NCBI GenBank assembly: GCA_016705475.1
Contig: JADIYD010000010.1
Coordinates: forward strand, 186,001 to 250,000
Direction of reading: 5' to 3'
From: Betaproteobacteria bacterium
GTDB taxonomy: Bacteria; Pseudomonadota; Gammaproteobacteria; Burkholderiales; Rhodocyclaceae
Length of the DNA: 64,000 nucleotides
Every line of letters begins with the position of its first letter. The first letter of the stretch is position 1. The notes under the pieces are model-generated. The model had not been told where the DNA came from. It saw only the letters and a list, made by a program, of their open reading frames with translations, and made no database searches. This document shows, piece by piece, positions 44,891 to 53,682 of this stretch. A program made the position numbers and the translations under genes.

Positions 44891-46408
44891 TCAGAATGTC
44901 TTGAGGAACTCGACCAGCGCGGCCTTTTCGCCGTCGCTCAGTTCGGTGCCGTAGGCCTTGCCCTCGTGGCCACCGTTGCCGTTCCCGGGCACGGTGGTGT
45001 CGAGGCGGAAGAATTTCTTGCCGCCGGCTTCGGTGACGTTCGAAACGAAACCGACTTTCACCGGGTCAAAAACGTCGTTGCCGCGGTAGAAGGCTTTCGG
45101 CCGTTTGTCGGCCGGTTCGAGCAGGTCGCGCAGGTTGGGGACCGAGCCGTTGTGGAGGTAGGGCGCGCGTAGCCAGAGGCCGTCGAGCGGCATGTTGGCG
45201 TAGCCGTGGGTTTTCTGGAAATGCGTGAAGCGCCACGGGTAGCCGGCGTAGAGCGTGGCCTGATTTACCGCCAGCGTGTAGGTGTAGGAATCGAGGCGGC
45301 GGCGGTCGGTGCCGATTTTGGCCAGCGGTTCGACGGTGCCGACGTACTCGCCCGTAAAGTCGCTACCCGAGGCGCCGTGGCAGGCCGCGCAATATTGCTT
45401 GTAGATCGGCGCGCCCTGGGCTGCCATGCCACGGTCAACCGGGAAAAAGTCCGAAAAACGAAGTGGCTCGACATCCTTGATCCATGCCTCGACGCGCTTG
45501 ATGCGCTGGATGTCGATGGTCGGCGGCGTCGTGCCGGTGCCGAAGGCCGCGCTCTTGTTGCGCTCCTCGACCGTGGTGTTGTTGCCGTCCCAGTGCAGCT
45601 GCATTTCCTTCGGCTCCATGCGCTGACGCTGGCGCCAGATCGACGGGAAGTCGGCTGGTGCGTCGAACTCTTTCGGGTCGAGCAAATGCATCGGCCAGTT
45701 GAAAATCACCTTGGCCGAATTGAAGGTGTCGACCCGGCCCGGCCCCCATTCGTGCTGCTTGAACACCCAGTCGAAACGCCCGGCCAGCGCCAGAACCCGG
45801 TCGCGCATGATGGCGATGGCGATGGGGTAGACCAGATAGCGATCGAGCAGGTCGAGGTTGGCGCCCTGTTTCTCGATCTCGGGCAGGATGAATTCCTTCG
45901 AGAACTTCGGATCGGCGGCGCAGCGGAAGAAGAACTCCTCGAAAGCCTTCATGTTGAACGTGGCCGCCGGCATGCCGAGGACGATGGTGGCCGGCTGGTC
46001 GGCCGCAGTGCGCACGGTGCTGACATGGCAAACGGCGCAATTGACGAAGACGCGGTCGACGCCCTGATAGCGGCGCTGCGAAGTGCCGACCGGCAGGTCG
46101 CGGTCGCTGCCGTCGGGATTCTTTTCGTAAACCATGCCGAGCGACTGGTAGCCCTTGCCCGGCAGGTATTGCGGGCAGACCTCCGGCAGCGCCTTCCAGA
46201 TCCAGTACGGGAAGCCCATTTCGTGCTCGCCGCCGGTCGAGCCGTATTTGAAGTGCTCGGTCGGACTGACGTAGTCGACCGGAATGTCCTCGGTGAAACG
46301 CTTGAAGAACAGCAGGCCGATGAAGCCGGGGATGACGACGGTAACGAACAGAAGAATCAGGAAGCGGCGCTTCCAGGGGCTGGGACGTTGTTCGAGTTCT
46401 TCGTTCAT
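44891..46408 (-). CDS. Diheme c-type cytochrome, 505 aa
   Basis: Paralogue of the preceding entry. Short cytoplasmic N-terminus, one membrane helix (FLILLFVTVVIPGFIGLLFF), CAVCH near residue 123, CAACH near 338, and LDGLWLRAPYLHNGSVPNLRD. A minus-strand copy of the dispersed motif (45427-45466) lies in frame, coding for SDFFPVDRGMAAQG immediately before the second haem region. Starts after GGGGGAGC. Could be an electron carrier or an oxygenase-like diheme enzyme related to the RoxA/MauG superfamily. Confidence 0.85.
   Translation of the reverse strand: MNEELEQRPSPWKRRFLILLFVTVVIPGFIGLLFFKRFTEDIPVDYVSPTEHFKYGSTGGEHEMGFPYWIWKALPEVCPQYLPGKGYQSLGMVYEKNPDGSDRDLPVGTSQRRYQGVDRVFVNCAVCHVSTVRTAADQPATIVLGMPAATFNMKAFEEFFFRCAADPKFSKEFILPEIEKQGANLDLLDRYLVYPIAIAIMRDRVLALAGRFDWVFKQHEWGPGRVDTFNSAKVIFNWPMHLLDPKEFDAPADFPSIWRQRQRMEPKEMQLHWDGNNTTVEERNKSAAFGTGTTPPTIDIQRIKRVEAWIKDVEPLRFSDFFPVDRGMAAQGAPIYKQYCAACHGASGSDFTGEYVGTVEPLAKIGTDRRRLDSYTYTLAVNQATLYAGYPWRFTHFQKTHGYANMPLDGLWLRAPYLHNGSVPNLRDLLEPADKRPKAFYRGNDVFDPVKVGFVSNVTEAGGKKFFRLDTTVPGNGNGGHEGKAYGTELSDGEKAALVEFLKTF
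45427..45466 (-). repeat. Dispersed 40-bp motif, copy 10 (inside cytochrome gene)
   Basis: On the minus strand: CTTCGTTTTTCGGAC then TTTTTCCCGGTTGACCGTGG. In frame in the 505-aa cytochrome gene. Confidence 0.8.
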
Positions 46409-46432
46409 GGTGCTCCCCCGGGTTTGTTGGTG

Positions 46433-48589
46433 TTATGGCGTTGTGGGCAGGCATGGGCGCAGGGCTTCGTAGCCACCGGCCAGCATTTCGTTGAGATTCG
46501 GCGAACGGCCGGTTTCCGCCCGTAGCCAGTCGCCGACCTGGGCGAGCAGTGTCTTGCGGGCGGCGCTGTTGCGCCAGCGGTCGCTGTGGGTGGCAAAGGC
46601 CGGCAGCATGCTTTCCGGCGGCATTGGCGTCTTGTCGCGCTGCTCCGGCTGCAGATCGGCCATGGCCAGCCGGACGTAAAGACGCGGCGCACACTGGCGT
46701 AGACGCGCCGCCACTTGCGCGCCGTTGCCGGTAAGGAAATTGGGCGGGAAGGTTTCGGCTGTCTGATGGCAGGTCGCGCAGTAGGGGTAGAAGGCCTGCA
46801 ACGTCGGTTCGACCGGGGCGGTTACGAGGTTGCCCAGCGCGGCCGAGGGCACTTCCAGACGCGGTGCGGGCAGGTTCTGCGCGGCTTGGCAGCAGGGCTT
46901 TGGCGCCGGGGCGCCGAGTTCGGCGAGCAGCGCGGCCAGCAGGCTTTCCCGGGGAATGGCACGTGCGGCGAACAGCGTTTCGCCTTGCGGGCTGTCGGCC
47001 AGTCGTGTCATGGCACGTTCGAGAGCGGCGAAATCCTGACGGATATCGAGCACGGCCTCGCCAACGGCGGGATCGCTGGCGTTGCGGCGAAAGGTCAGGC
47101 GGCCAAGGGCGTGGCCATCGGCGCTGCGCGGGATTTGCTGCCCGAGGCGCAATGTGAAGCTTGCCTCATTCGCTGTCGCCGGGCCATTCGGCACCAGATC
47201 GAGGTTGCTCAGGGCGGTGCCGCCGGGCAGGGTGAGGCGGGTCAGTTGTCCGCTGTTCGGCCGGCCTGCCGTCAGGTTCAAAGTGCCGGCCAGGCTTGGC
47301 CCTGCGCTCGAAGCACAGTTCACCGACCAGCGCGAGGCCGGGGTGTTGGCGCTGATTCGGCAGGGCGCCGTCAGTTGCGTCGTGGCGATGTCGGGTAGCC
47401 GGGCAAGGGCGACTTCGATCTGCCGGCGGTCAGGGGCAGAAACGAATTCGGCCAGGCCGGCGACCAGCGTGGTGAGCGCACCCGGGGCTTCGGCTTGCCA
47501 GATTTCCCGAGGCGGGCGCGGCGCCAGCGGTTCAAAGCGGGCCGCGACGTGGGAGTGGGCGATGCGGGCCGCCGGATCGGTTGGCCAGTCAGCGACATTC
47601 TGCAGCGGGTTGCGATTCGGGATGTCCGGATTGCCGACGGCCAGCCCGCCGGGCCAGCGACGCCGGGCTTCGCTGCGCAGCGGGGCAATGACGTTCTGAC
47701 TGAAATTCGCATCCGGCGCCCAGCTCTGGCCGCCGGACAGGGCATGGCGCAGCGCGGCAGTGAACAGTCCGGCCCGACAACGGCGAGCCGGCAGGTCGTT
47801 GTCGCCGCAGCCTTCGCGCCACAGCTTCTGGCTCAGGGCGAAGCCATTGGCGCGTTCGGTGGCGTTGTCGATGGCGTAGGGAATGTCGATGCCGCGGTCG
47901 ACCGGGATGCCGTAGAAGCGCTTGCCGCTGGCGGCGAGCAGGGCGGCGACCTGCGGGTTGGCATTCGTTTCATCCCACAGGGCGCGCGAGAAAATGGGCG
48001 AGCCGTTCTGGTGGCAGGCGAAGCAGAGGTTGCGGTTGGCGTAGAAGACCTGCGGCTGGCCGCCGGCCCGGTAGTCCTTGACGAGCTGGAACTCGAAGCG
48101 GCCGGCCGCCTCGTTGTAGCTGATTACCTCGAGCACAGCCGATTTTTCCTGGTAGCCAAGGTAGAGGCGGTCCTTGAGGAAGGATTTCGAATTTGGGCGA
48201 TTTTCCGCGTCGACCGTAACAACCACCCGGGGATAGGCGAAATAGTCGGGCGCAGCGGCCGTGCGCTGCAGTGAGCGGCCGAGCGGAATGAGGACGCGCT
48301 TGACCGGCGGCAGGGCGCTGCCGGGATCGGCTATCAACTCGGCGTCGAGGCGGGCAAGCAGGGCGGCGAACGGGAAGGGCAGTTCGATGACGCTCTGGCC
48401 GTTGCGCGCCACGGCAAAAAGCTGGTCGAACAGCGAGCGGCCGACGGGGGGCAGATCGTCGCCGGGCAAGGCCGGGTCGATGACCCATGTCGGTGCCGGG
48501 CGGGTGGTTTCAGCCACTGCCCACATCACCGCTCCCGGCCCGCAGGCCAGACCGATCAGGCCGGCCAGCAGGGCGTTGCACAGGTTCAT
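46433..48589 (-). CDS. Large diheme c-type cytochrome, about 718 aa
   Basis: ATG 48589 (MNLCNALLAGLIGLA) follows GGAAG and gives a signal peptide; a GTG at 48613 is possible. Two haem sites, CFACHQNG near residue 188 and CATCHQTAE near 603, separated by a long beta-rich region. LWDETNANPQVAALLAASGKRFYG near the first haem is distinctive. Length and composition do not match a family I can name. A copy of the dispersed motif (48184-48223) lies inside, antisense to the gene, around VVVTVDAENRPNSKSF. Confidence 0.78.
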   Translation of the reverse strand: MNLCNALLAGLIGLACGPGAVMWAVAETTRPAPTWVIDPALPGDDLPPVGRSLFDQLFAVARNGQSVIELPFPFAALLARLDAELIADPGSALPPVKRVLIPLGRSLQRTAAAPDYFAYPRVVVTVDAENRPNSKSFLKDRLYLGYQEKSAVLEVISYNEAAGRFEFQLVKDYRAGGQPQVFYANRNLCFACHQNGSPIFSRALWDETNANPQVAALLAASGKRFYGIPVDRGIDIPYAIDNATERANGFALSQKLWREGCGDNDLPARRCRAGLFTAALRHALSGGQSWAPDANFSQNVIAPLRSEARRRWPGGLAVGNPDIPNRNPLQNVADWPTDPAARIAHSHVAARFEPLAPRPPREIWQAEAPGALTTLVAGLAEFVSAPDRRQIEVALARLPDIATTQLTAPCRISANTPASRWSVNCASSAGPSLAGTLNLTAGRPNSGQLTRLTLPGGTALSNLDLVPNGPATANEASFTLRLGQQIPRSADGHALGRLTFRRNASDPAVGEAVLDIRQDFAALERAMTRLADSPQGETLFAARAIPRESLLAALLAELGAPAPKPCCQAAQNLPAPRLEVPSAALGNLVTAPVEPTLQAFYPYCATCHQTAETFPPNFLTGNGAQVAARLRQCAPRLYVRLAMADLQPEQRDKTPMPPESMLPAFATHSDRWRNSAARKTLLAQVGDWLRAETGRSPNLNEMLAGGYEALRPCLPTTP
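48184..48223 (+). repeat. Dispersed 40-bp motif, copy 11 (inside cytochrome gene)
   Basis: GATTTCGAATTTGGGCG, then ATTTTCCGCGTCGACCGTAAC. The core is diverged by several bases, but the upstream block matches well. It lies in an intact frame on the opposite strand. Confidence 0.65.
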
Positions 48590-48616
48590 GGCAGGCTTCC
48601 ATGACCAGCTCACGGA

Positions 48617-49495
48617 TCACGGTTTGGCGGCAGCGACGGTGGCGACGGGTCGGGCCTGGGTGCCCGGCCAGCAGTCCTGCTGCACCGTGCCGGTCTTGAT
48701 GAATTCCTCCCGCGCCTTGTCGTCGGTGGCCTTGTCGTAGAGCGTGAAGTTGAGGGCGAATGCCTTGTCGAGGTAGGCGCGGCCGAGGTAGAGGCCGGGG
48801 CGGATCATGCGGATTTCGTCGCGCACCTTGAGGCCGCGGCGGCCGGCCAGAAAGTCCGGGCTTTCCTGATAGCCGGGGATTTCATCGGTGAAAAAGTAGT
48901 CGATGATGATCGACTCCCGGCGGGCGTCGAGCATGCTCTGACCGCAGTAAAGCTTGGCCGGGAAGAGCAGCCAGGTTTCCTTGCCGCCATACTGCATCTT
49001 CTTTGGCTCGCCCTCGACCAGCCCCATTTTCTTGAGGATGGACAGGTCTTCGATGCGGTTGCGCAGCACGCGTTCGTCGCGGAAGAAGACCTTGCCGCGC
49101 CACAGCGCTTCGCCGACGTCCTCGATGACCAGGCCCTTGAGATGGAGCAGGGTGCCGGTAAAACCGCCGACCAGTTCGGTCAGCCGGAACTTGCCGCTTT
49201 CGCCGCGCGGCAACAGGATGCGGCCGTCGAACGCGCCGTCCGGGATGGGCCCGGCAGCGAGGCGGCCGTAGAGCTGGTCGAGCTGTTCCTGATCCAGTTT
49301 GGCCAGGTAGTCCGGGGTGATCTTGGCCAGTTCGGCCGGCGGAATCGGGTATTTGTAATCAACCTGGGCGAGGTCCATCTTCGACTGGTAGCCCTTGTCG
49401 TAGGGCGCGTAGCCGATGTTGGGCGGCTCCGGCTTGGTGCAGGCCGTGATGGCCAGGGCGGCGAGGGTGAGCAGAGCGGTTTTTGTCGGTGTCAT
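48617..49495 (-). CDS. Lipoprotein of the cytochrome cluster
   Basis: About 292 aa from ATG 49495, chosen because GGGGGAG lies six bases upstream of it; the ATG at 49501 abuts that site. Lipobox LAITAC (Cys about residue 19). No haem motif. The rest is a mixed alpha/beta protein with LRNRIEDLSILKKMGLVEG and YGGKETWLLFPAKLYCGQSML. Not recognised. Found between two cytochrome genes, so it may be an outer-membrane partner of the diheme proteins. Confidence 0.8.
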   Translation of the reverse strand: MTPTKTALLTLAALAITACTKPEPPNIGYAPYDKGYQSKMDLAQVDYKYPIPPAELAKITPDYLAKLDQEQLDQLYGRLAAGPIPDGAFDGRILLPRGESGKFRLTELVGGFTGTLLHLKGLVIEDVGEALWRGKVFFRDERVLRNRIEDLSILKKMGLVEGEPKKMQYGGKETWLLFPAKLYCGQSMLDARRESIIIDYFFTDEIPGYQESPDFLAGRRGLKVRDEIRMIRPGLYLGRAYLDKAFALNFTLYDKATDDKAREEFIKTGTVQQDCWPGTQARPVATVAAAKP

Positions 49496-49512
49496 GATCA
49501 TCTCCCCCTTGC

Positions 49513-52116
49513 TTACATCGTGGCCAGGAAGGCGGTCAGCGCCTTCTTGTCGGCTTCGGAAAGGTCCTCGCCGAAGCGGTGGCCCTCGTTTTCGATCTCC
49601 TGCGTGCAGGTTTCGTAATTGGCGCTGAGGAAATCGCGCTTCTCGCGCAGGATGTCGACGAAGCGGGCCGGGCTCTTGAGGATGTCGTCGGCCATTGCCT
49701 GCAGGGTCGCCAACTGGGCCTTCTTGCCGGCGGCTTCGAGCTTGTCCGGGTGGCGCTTGGCGAGGAAGAGGTCGCCGACCAGTTGCTTGTGCTGCAGCCC
49801 GTTGAGGAAGCCGGCGCTGGTCCCGGCTGGAACTCTGACCTGGCCGAAACCGCCGAGCGGTTTCTCGGTCTTGCCGTCAAGCGGGCGGATGCCGACGTCG
49901 ATGATCAGGTCGGCGTTGGTCAGCGTGCGCTTGCTGCCGCGTTCCTTCGGGTTGAGCAGTTCGCGCATCGAGCGCTTGTAGAGCTCGAAACGGCCTTCGA
50001 CGGTCGGGTCGTAGCGCAGGCAGTCGGGCTGGGCGGCGAGCAGCTTGCCGTCCGGGCCGACGTAGCGGGCACGATGGAAATCGTTGTCCGCGTTGGCCGG
50101 CTTGCCGCAGATTTCGGGACCGATGGCGTTGTTGTGCATGAACGGCGCCGTCGCCCAGACATTGACCAGCGAGATGTTGCGCAGGTAGCCGCGCCCGCCG
50201 TCCTTGAGTTCGGGCCGCTCGGGAATGTCGGCCACCACTTGCTGTTTGCGCAGCGTGTCGGAGGCGTATTCCATGTAGAGGTGGCCGGCCTTGTGGTTGG
50301 AGTGCAGCGAGCGGCAGCGGAAAGTGCCGACTTCGGTGACCGGCGTCGATAGCTCATTGCTCAGGAAATCGGCGCGCACCTTGCGCGGGTGGGCGTCGTT
50401 GGGGGCGGCGAAGTCGCGGTTTTTGAAAGCGCCGCCGGTGTTTTCCGGAATGCTCGAATGGCAGCGCGCACAGGTGTCGGCAAAAACCGCCTGACCACGG
50501 CCGACGGCACCCTTGCCAAATTCCTTCTCGAGATCGGCGGTGAGGTCGGCCAGCGCATAGGCGCCGCCTTTCTTTTTGGCGCGGGCGGCCTGCAGGTTGG
50601 TTTCGTCCGATTCGGCCGAGGCGAAGAAATCGAGCAGGTTCTGCAAACGATCCTCGACGGCCCGGAAGTTCGGGCAGTCGCGCCGGCACTGGCCGACGTT
50701 GAACGAGGTCTGGCCGAAACCGCGTTGCTCGGGGTCGACCTGGCGCATGTCGGAGAAGTGATTGACCCAGCACTGCTCGGAGCATGAGCCGATATTGAAA
50801 TAGACGCGCTGGATGGCCTCGTGGGCGCCGGTCGAATCCTCGCCACCCTTCAGGATGTGATGAACGCCGGGCAGGGCGACCTTCTGGCCGCCGAGGAAGA
50901 CGGTGGTCGTGTCGTCATCGCGCGTGCTCTTCAGCCAGCACTTGCCGTTACGGCCCGGTTCGCACCAGCATTTGTCCTCGTCCTTCTCGGCGCCGCAGGT
51001 GGTGGCCTTGCGCCATTTGTTGATCACCTCACCCTTGAACACCGGGCGCTGGGCCACATTGATCAACGCGTTGATCGTGCCCGGATTGTTGATCTGGTCA
51101 TGCGAAATGGCCGAGGTGTCGGTGACGCCGGGGCGGGCGTGGGCGAACATCTGGTATTCGAGCGCGCTCTTCGGCATGCCGGAGCCGAGCAGTTCGGACA
51201 TCCGCGTGTATTGGTTGCCGATCAGGCCCTTGATGTTTTCCCACTTCGGATGCGCCGGGTCGGCCGGCGGATTGAGCGGGTCGAAGGCAATGTGGCAGGA
51301 GCCGCAGCTGGTGCCGATCAGGAAGGGCGGCTCGACCGAGGCGTCGGCCAGTTTGCTGACCCGAGTGTCGGATTCGATGCCGGTGGCCGCCGCCTTGGTG
51401 GCGTTGAATCCAGCCCAGCTGGCGTTGCCGCCATTGAGCGCCTGCCACTTGGCGGCGTCGAAGCGCGGGTTGGGGAACTTGCGCAGGCCCAGCGCCCCGG
51501 TCGAGGTGCCGAACTTGAGATCGCAGGCCGAATGGCGCTGGTCGGCCTTGCCGCCCTGGCTGTGCGGGTCGTCCGGGTCGAGCCCGGCATCCTTGAGGCC
51601 GCAAGCCGGATCGACGTAGCCGGGCTTGCCGACGTATTTGAGCAGCACGTCGTCGCCCGGGCACCAATCGAAGCCATAGGTTTCATCGGCCGATTTGGCC
51701 GGGCAGTCGGGGTCGCCCGGCTTGCAACAGGCCGGGTCGTTGATGATGCCCCAGGCCCAGAAGCGGTCGTCGCGCTGGTCGGCGCGCAGGACGCGGAACC
51801 AGTCGACGAGCACGCCGATGCGCTGCTGGAAGGTGTAGGTGTGGAATCGCTCGTTGCCGCCGGTGGCCTTGAACCAGATCAGCCGACCGACACATTCGGA
51901 CTCGTTGAGCCCCTCGCGGGCGCAGGCCTCCATGTAGGGCGCGTCCTGGTCCACGGCTGAAGCTTCGGGCATCGGTGTTCCGGGCGGCGCCGCCACGCTG
52001 GCCGGTGCATTTTGCGCAAAGGCCTCGCCCATGCCGTGATGCTGGTTCTGAACTATCCCGATGCCAGCGGCAAGGGTGACGACTGCCGCAATAGCGGCCA
52101 GCAGAGTACGTTTCAT
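49513..52116 (-). CDS. Large diheme cytochrome, RoxA/peroxidase-like, about 867 aa
   Basis: First gene of the cluster. Signal peptide MKRTLLAAIAAVVTLAAGIG; ATG 52116 follows GGGGAGA. Haem sites CGSCHIAF near residue 270 and CARCHSS near 548, plus several extra cysteines (ACCKPGDPDC, CSEQCW, GQCRRDC) that may form disulfides. NISLVNVWATAPFMHNNAIG is the distal-site block of MauG/cytochrome-peroxidase-like proteins. The overall layout resembles the diheme rubber-oxygenase (RoxA) superfamily, but I cannot assign activity. The upstream 52117-52257 holds the probable cluster promoter. Confidence 0.8.
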   Translation of the reverse strand: MKRTLLAAIAAVVTLAAGIGIVQNQHHGMGEAFAQNAPASVAAPPGTPMPEASAVDQDAPYMEACAREGLNESECVGRLIWFKATGGNERFHTYTFQQRIGVLVDWFRVLRADQRDDRFWAWGIINDPACCKPGDPDCPAKSADETYGFDWCPGDDVLLKYVGKPGYVDPACGLKDAGLDPDDPHSQGGKADQRHSACDLKFGTSTGALGLRKFPNPRFDAAKWQALNGGNASWAGFNATKAAATGIESDTRVSKLADASVEPPFLIGTSCGSCHIAFDPLNPPADPAHPKWENIKGLIGNQYTRMSELLGSGMPKSALEYQMFAHARPGVTDTSAISHDQINNPGTINALINVAQRPVFKGEVINKWRKATTCGAEKDEDKCWCEPGRNGKCWLKSTRDDDTTTVFLGGQKVALPGVHHILKGGEDSTGAHEAIQRVYFNIGSCSEQCWVNHFSDMRQVDPEQRGFGQTSFNVGQCRRDCPNFRAVEDRLQNLLDFFASAESDETNLQAARAKKKGGAYALADLTADLEKEFGKGAVGRGQAVFADTCARCHSSIPENTGGAFKNRDFAAPNDAHPRKVRADFLSNELSTPVTEVGTFRCRSLHSNHKAGHLYMEYASDTLRKQQVVADIPERPELKDGGRGYLRNISLVNVWATAPFMHNNAIGPEICGKPANADNDFHRARYVGPDGKLLAAQPDCLRYDPTVEGRFELYKRSMRELLNPKERGSKRTLTNADLIIDVGIRPLDGKTEKPLGGFGQVRVPAGTSAGFLNGLQHKQLVGDLFLAKRHPDKLEAAGKKAQLATLQAMADDILKSPARFVDILREKRDFLSANYETCTQEIENEGHRFGEDLSEADKKALTAFLATM

Positions 52117-52257
52117 ACGTTTTCTCCCCATCAACGCTTACGAATCTCAGACTGCCGTGATCCCACTCACAGACTTAATGACATGTGAGATAGCGGGAAG
52201 TTCAATCGGGGATGTAGCTATTTCGCATGGATTGCAAATTTGGGATGTGCGGAATAG

Positions 52258-52317
52258 TGAGGTAGGCTGGAAATAGTGGAGTCCGACGGATCGTGTAATT
52301 TACGATCTGGAGGATGA
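52258..52317 (+). mobile_element. 60-bp IS end remnant
   Basis: TGAGGTAGGCTGGAAATAG matches the first bases of the IS3 left end at 52318 but then diverges (GTCCGACGGATCG, an end seen in a related IS3 type). It is a stub of another, older element directly abutting the IS3 copy. Confidence 0.6.
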
Positions 52318-52376
52318 TGAGGTAGGCTGAAAAAAGTGGACGCCATCTGTAAGCTTGTTTTTACAGGAGGCTTCAA

Positions 52377-52694
52377 GTGGAAAGAATACCGAAGGCGGTC
52401 TATACGCCGGAATTCAGGGCTGAAGCGGTGGCGCTGGTTTTTCGTGACGGACTGAAGGCATCCGAGGCTGCGAGACGGCTGGCGATATCGAAGAAGACAC
52501 TGGACAACTGGCTGATGCATTCCAAGGCAGGCAAGTTGGCCGATATTGGCTCGAATCGTTCCCCTGTGAGTGAGCAGGAAGCCGAGATTGCGCGGCTACG
52601 TAAGGAACTGGCTGAAACGCGAATGGAGCGTGACCTGTTGAAAAAAGCGGCCGCGTACTTTGCGAGGGAGTCACTGCCCGGTACGCGGTCATGA
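52377..52694 (+). CDS. IS3-family transposase OrfA
   Basis: 105 aa, GTG start at 52377 after ACAGGAGG. Helix-turn-helix YTPEFRAEAVALVFRDGLKA SEAARRL (split here), then a leucine-zipper-like coiled coil (EQEAEIARLRKELAETRMER) typical of IS3 OrfA. The stop overlaps the OrfB start by 4 bases, where -1 frameshifting produces OrfAB in this family. Confidence 0.92.
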   Translation: MERIPKAVYTPEFRAEAVALVFRDGLKASEAARRLAISKKTLDNWLMHSKAGKLADIGSNRSPVSEQEAEIARLRKELAETRMERDLLKKAAAYFARESLPGTRS

Positions 52695-53056
52695 AACAGA
52701 ATCGACTCCATTATCCGGTCAGTCTGATGGCTCGAGTTTTTGAGGTTTCGGTCAGCAGCTATCACGCTTGGGATGAGCGACCGCCGTCGAAACGCGCTCA
52801 GGACGATGCGCAACTCTGTGTAGTAATTCGTGCCACCCATCAACGGACCAGGCAAACCTACGGTGCCGTGCGTTTGCAGCCCGAGCTTGAAGCCGACGGG
52901 TTTCGAGCTGGGGTTTGTCGCATCAAGCGCTTACGGAAACAGATGAATATCCGCTGCAAGCAAAAACGGAAATTCAAGGCCACCAAGAACTCAAATCACA
53001 CGTTGCCGGTCGCCGAGAACCTGCTCAACCAGAGCTTTGCGGCGAAGCAGCCCAAT
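52691..53056 (+). pseudogene. IS3-family OrfB, 5' part, cut by IS66
   Basis: Codes for the N-terminal ~122 residues (LMARVFEVSVSSYHAW, RQTYGAVRLQPELEADG), ending at SFAAKQPN where the IS66 begins. The reading resumes at 56105. Removing the IS66 and one copy of the duplication restores one open frame. Confidence 0.92.
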
Positions 53057-53087
53057 GGTTAGCGTCGTTCCAAGGCCGTCTTGACCG

Positions 53088-53681
53088 TTAGATTTTGAGG
53101 TCTTGGAGGGCGAGGCTCAGGGCGATGTCGTCGAAATGAGTGGGGTTGAATGAATCGCCATACCACTCGCGCATTTCTTGATGCTCTGGATGGTTGGGAT
53201 CTGCCATGGCGGCGACGAAGCCCTCGTAGCCTGGCGCGCCGCCGACGTCTTCGGGGGGCGCCGCATTGGCCCCGCCGAGAAACAGGGCGCAGCGAGATAG
53301 CTCAGGATCGCCGAGCAATTTCTTCTCGACCTTGATCCGGTGTTCCCAGTGGTCGCCAAAGTCGTAGATGTACTTGAATGAGGTCAGGCCTCTCAAGGCC
53401 GACTTCAACTGAATCCGCTTCTCTGACCGAACCGGCTCCCAGTCAAACTCGGGGTCAGGAATGCCAAAGCGTTCGCCATCGATGTCGAATTCATGCAGGT
53501 GATAATCGCCCCAGTTGAAGGCCCTTTGAAGCACATGGTGCAGATTGCCTAGGGTGATCGATTCCGGCACGACGATGCGGCGCCAGATCTTTGGTTTGAT
53601 CCAGGCCAGTTCGATCCGCAGTTGCAGCAGATCGGGAATCTTCTTGGGTTTCGGCTGTTTCAGGGGGACGACAGGACTCAT
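53088..53681 (-). CDS. pRiA4b ORF-3-like passenger protein
   Basis: About 197 aa from ATG 53681, one base after the tnpC stop. The block LLQLRIELAWIKPKIWRRIVVP, then LHHVLQRAFNWGDYHLHEFDIDG and YIYDFGDHWEHRIKVEK define the plasmid pRiA4b ORF-3 family. Not needed for transposition as far as known; function unknown. It lies inside the IS66 ends and is carried with the element. Confidence 0.9.
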   Translation of the reverse strand: MSPVVPLKQPKPKKIPDLLQLRIELAWIKPKIWRRIVVPESITLGNLHHVLQRAFNWGDYHLHEFDIDGERFGIPDPEFDWEPVRSEKRIQLKSALRGLTSFKYIYDFGDHWEHRIKVEKKLLGDPELSRCALFLGGANAAPPEDVGGAPGYEGFVAAMADPNHPEHQEMREWYGDSFNPTHFDDIALSLALQDLKI

Positions 53682-53682
53682 C

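Noticed and set aside
47880..47920. Possible twelfth copy of the dispersed motif (CCCGGTCGACCGCGG on the minus strand).
   Set aside because: Only the core partly matches; the left ATTTC..GGCC block is missing, and the stretch is ordinary coding DNA (GIPVDRGIDIP).
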